Shown here in pieces: positions 63,577 through 64,000 of a stretch of 64,000 nt of DNA. A program made the position numbers and the translations under genes. The stretch is from Paraburkholderia sp. CNPSo 3272 (GTDB taxonomy: Bacteria > Pseudomonadota > Gammaproteobacteria > Burkholderiales > Burkholderiaceae), in contig NZ_JAMBPQ010000017.1 of assembly GCF_024206495.1 (NCBI RefSeq), forward strand, positions 1 to 64,000, given 5' to 3'. The stretch's first letter is position 1. Every line of letters starts with the position of its first letter. Under the pieces are notes generated by a model. That model saw nothing but the letters and a program-made list of their open reading frames with translations, made no database searches and was not told where the DNA came from.

Positions 63577-64000
63577 GCACGGCCTCGCTGCAAACCGTCC
63601 AGGCCGGCGCGTTGCCAGAGCACCAGCGCGACCTCGATCACGGCGATCGCCAGCACATAGAAGACCGTCGCGGTGCCGAATGCCTGGAAGGTCCTGAAGC
63701 TCTCGGTATCGACCTGCCGCGACATGTACGACAGTTCGCCGACGCCTATCGCCATCGTCAGCGACGAGTTTTTGATCACGTTCATGTATTGGCCGGCGAG
63801 CGGCGGCGTCGCGATGCGCAACGCCTGCGGCAGGATCACGTAGCGCAGGGTCGTGTAACGGCGCATTCCAAGCGCCGCGGCCGCCTGCCATTGGGCGTGG
63901 TTCACGCCGCGCAGGCCGGCCAGAAACTCTTCGCCGATGAACGCCGTGGTGTAGCAGGTCAATCCGACCCAGCCGGCGAACAGTTCGAAACTCGGCCAGC
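63573..64000 (-). CDS. Amino-acid ABC transporter permease, C-terminal part (runs off window)
   Basis: 142 visible codons of the C-terminal portion. It has YTTAFIGEEFLAGLRGVNHA, the EAA docking loop ALGMRRYTTLRYVILPQALR, and PPLAGQYMNVIKNSSLTMAI. HisM/GltJ-type. The start and upstream binding protein lie beyond base 64000. The stop overlaps the next permease start, so one operon. Confidence 0.92.
   Translation of the reverse strand, partial: WPSFELFAGWVGLTCYTTAFIGEEFLAGLRGVNHAQWQAAAALGMRRYTTLRYVILPQALRIATPPLAGQYMNVIKNSSLTMAIGVGELSYMSRQVDTESFRTFQAFGTATVFYVLAIAVIEVALVLWQRAGLDGLQRGRA

Overview
The window is high-GC DNA from a Gram-negative betaproteobacterium, most likely Burkholderiaceae (Paraburkholderia, Caballeronia or Burkholderia). 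This rests on four general porins with a signal peptide followed by a QSSVTLYG-type first strand, a catechol/benzoate cluster of the Burkholderia kind, DUF4148-like and other Burkholderia-type small proteins, and GC-rich codon use. No rRNA, tRNA or CRISPR array was seen. The species is not determined.

Layout. 1-240: end of an ISNCY-like insertion sequence. 346-2619: a small membrane protein and an ABC-F ATPase. 2781-7646: a membrane PQQ-dependent glucose/quinate-type dehydrogenase between two porins. 8048-10518: a MarR regulator, an M20 amidohydrolase and a TRIC-type membrane protein in one overlapping operon, with a perfect palindrome upstream. 10725-11885: another porin. 12379-20566: the benzoate/catechol block. 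CatR-like LysR (+) diverges from catB-catC-catA-benA-benB-benC-benD (-), followed by a solute-binding-like protein without a signal peptide. Together the Ben and Cat enzymes take benzoate to catechol, muconate, muconolactone and 3-oxoadipate enol-lactone. 20688-22261: a HipBA toxin-antitoxin pair. 22413-28772: mixed metabolic and regulatory genes (SsuD-like monooxygenase, DUF427, diguanylate cyclase, HU, and a PuuR/PuuB-like pair).

28934-42715 looks like a stress/signalling accessory stretch: a KaiC-like ATPase overlapping a hybrid histidine kinase, dodecin, several small unknown proteins, a three-gene hydrolase cluster, a Tat-exported short-chain dehydrogenase, glutathione-independent formaldehyde dehydrogenase and a cytoplasmic paralogue of that dehydrogenase.

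42730-60546 is the most unusual part. An Atm1-type ABC exporter is fused to a degenerate histidine-kinase ATPase domain and an apparently intact receiver domain. It diverges from a tight nine-gene glycan operon: GT4, HAD phosphatase, GT9, NodU-type carbamoyltransferase, GT2, GT9, GT4-like, UDP-xylose synthase and GT2. After it comes a second set with a PIG-L deacetylase, a flavodoxin-like reductase, an acyl-CoA dehydrogenase, a NodS-like methyltransferase and a GT2. No polymerase or flippase is visible, so the product may be a short decorated glycan or glycolipid. This is my candidate for an undescribed system.

60817-64000: an atypical Nramp-family transporter, a PNPOx-like flavoprotein and two amino-acid ABC permease genes, the last running off the window.
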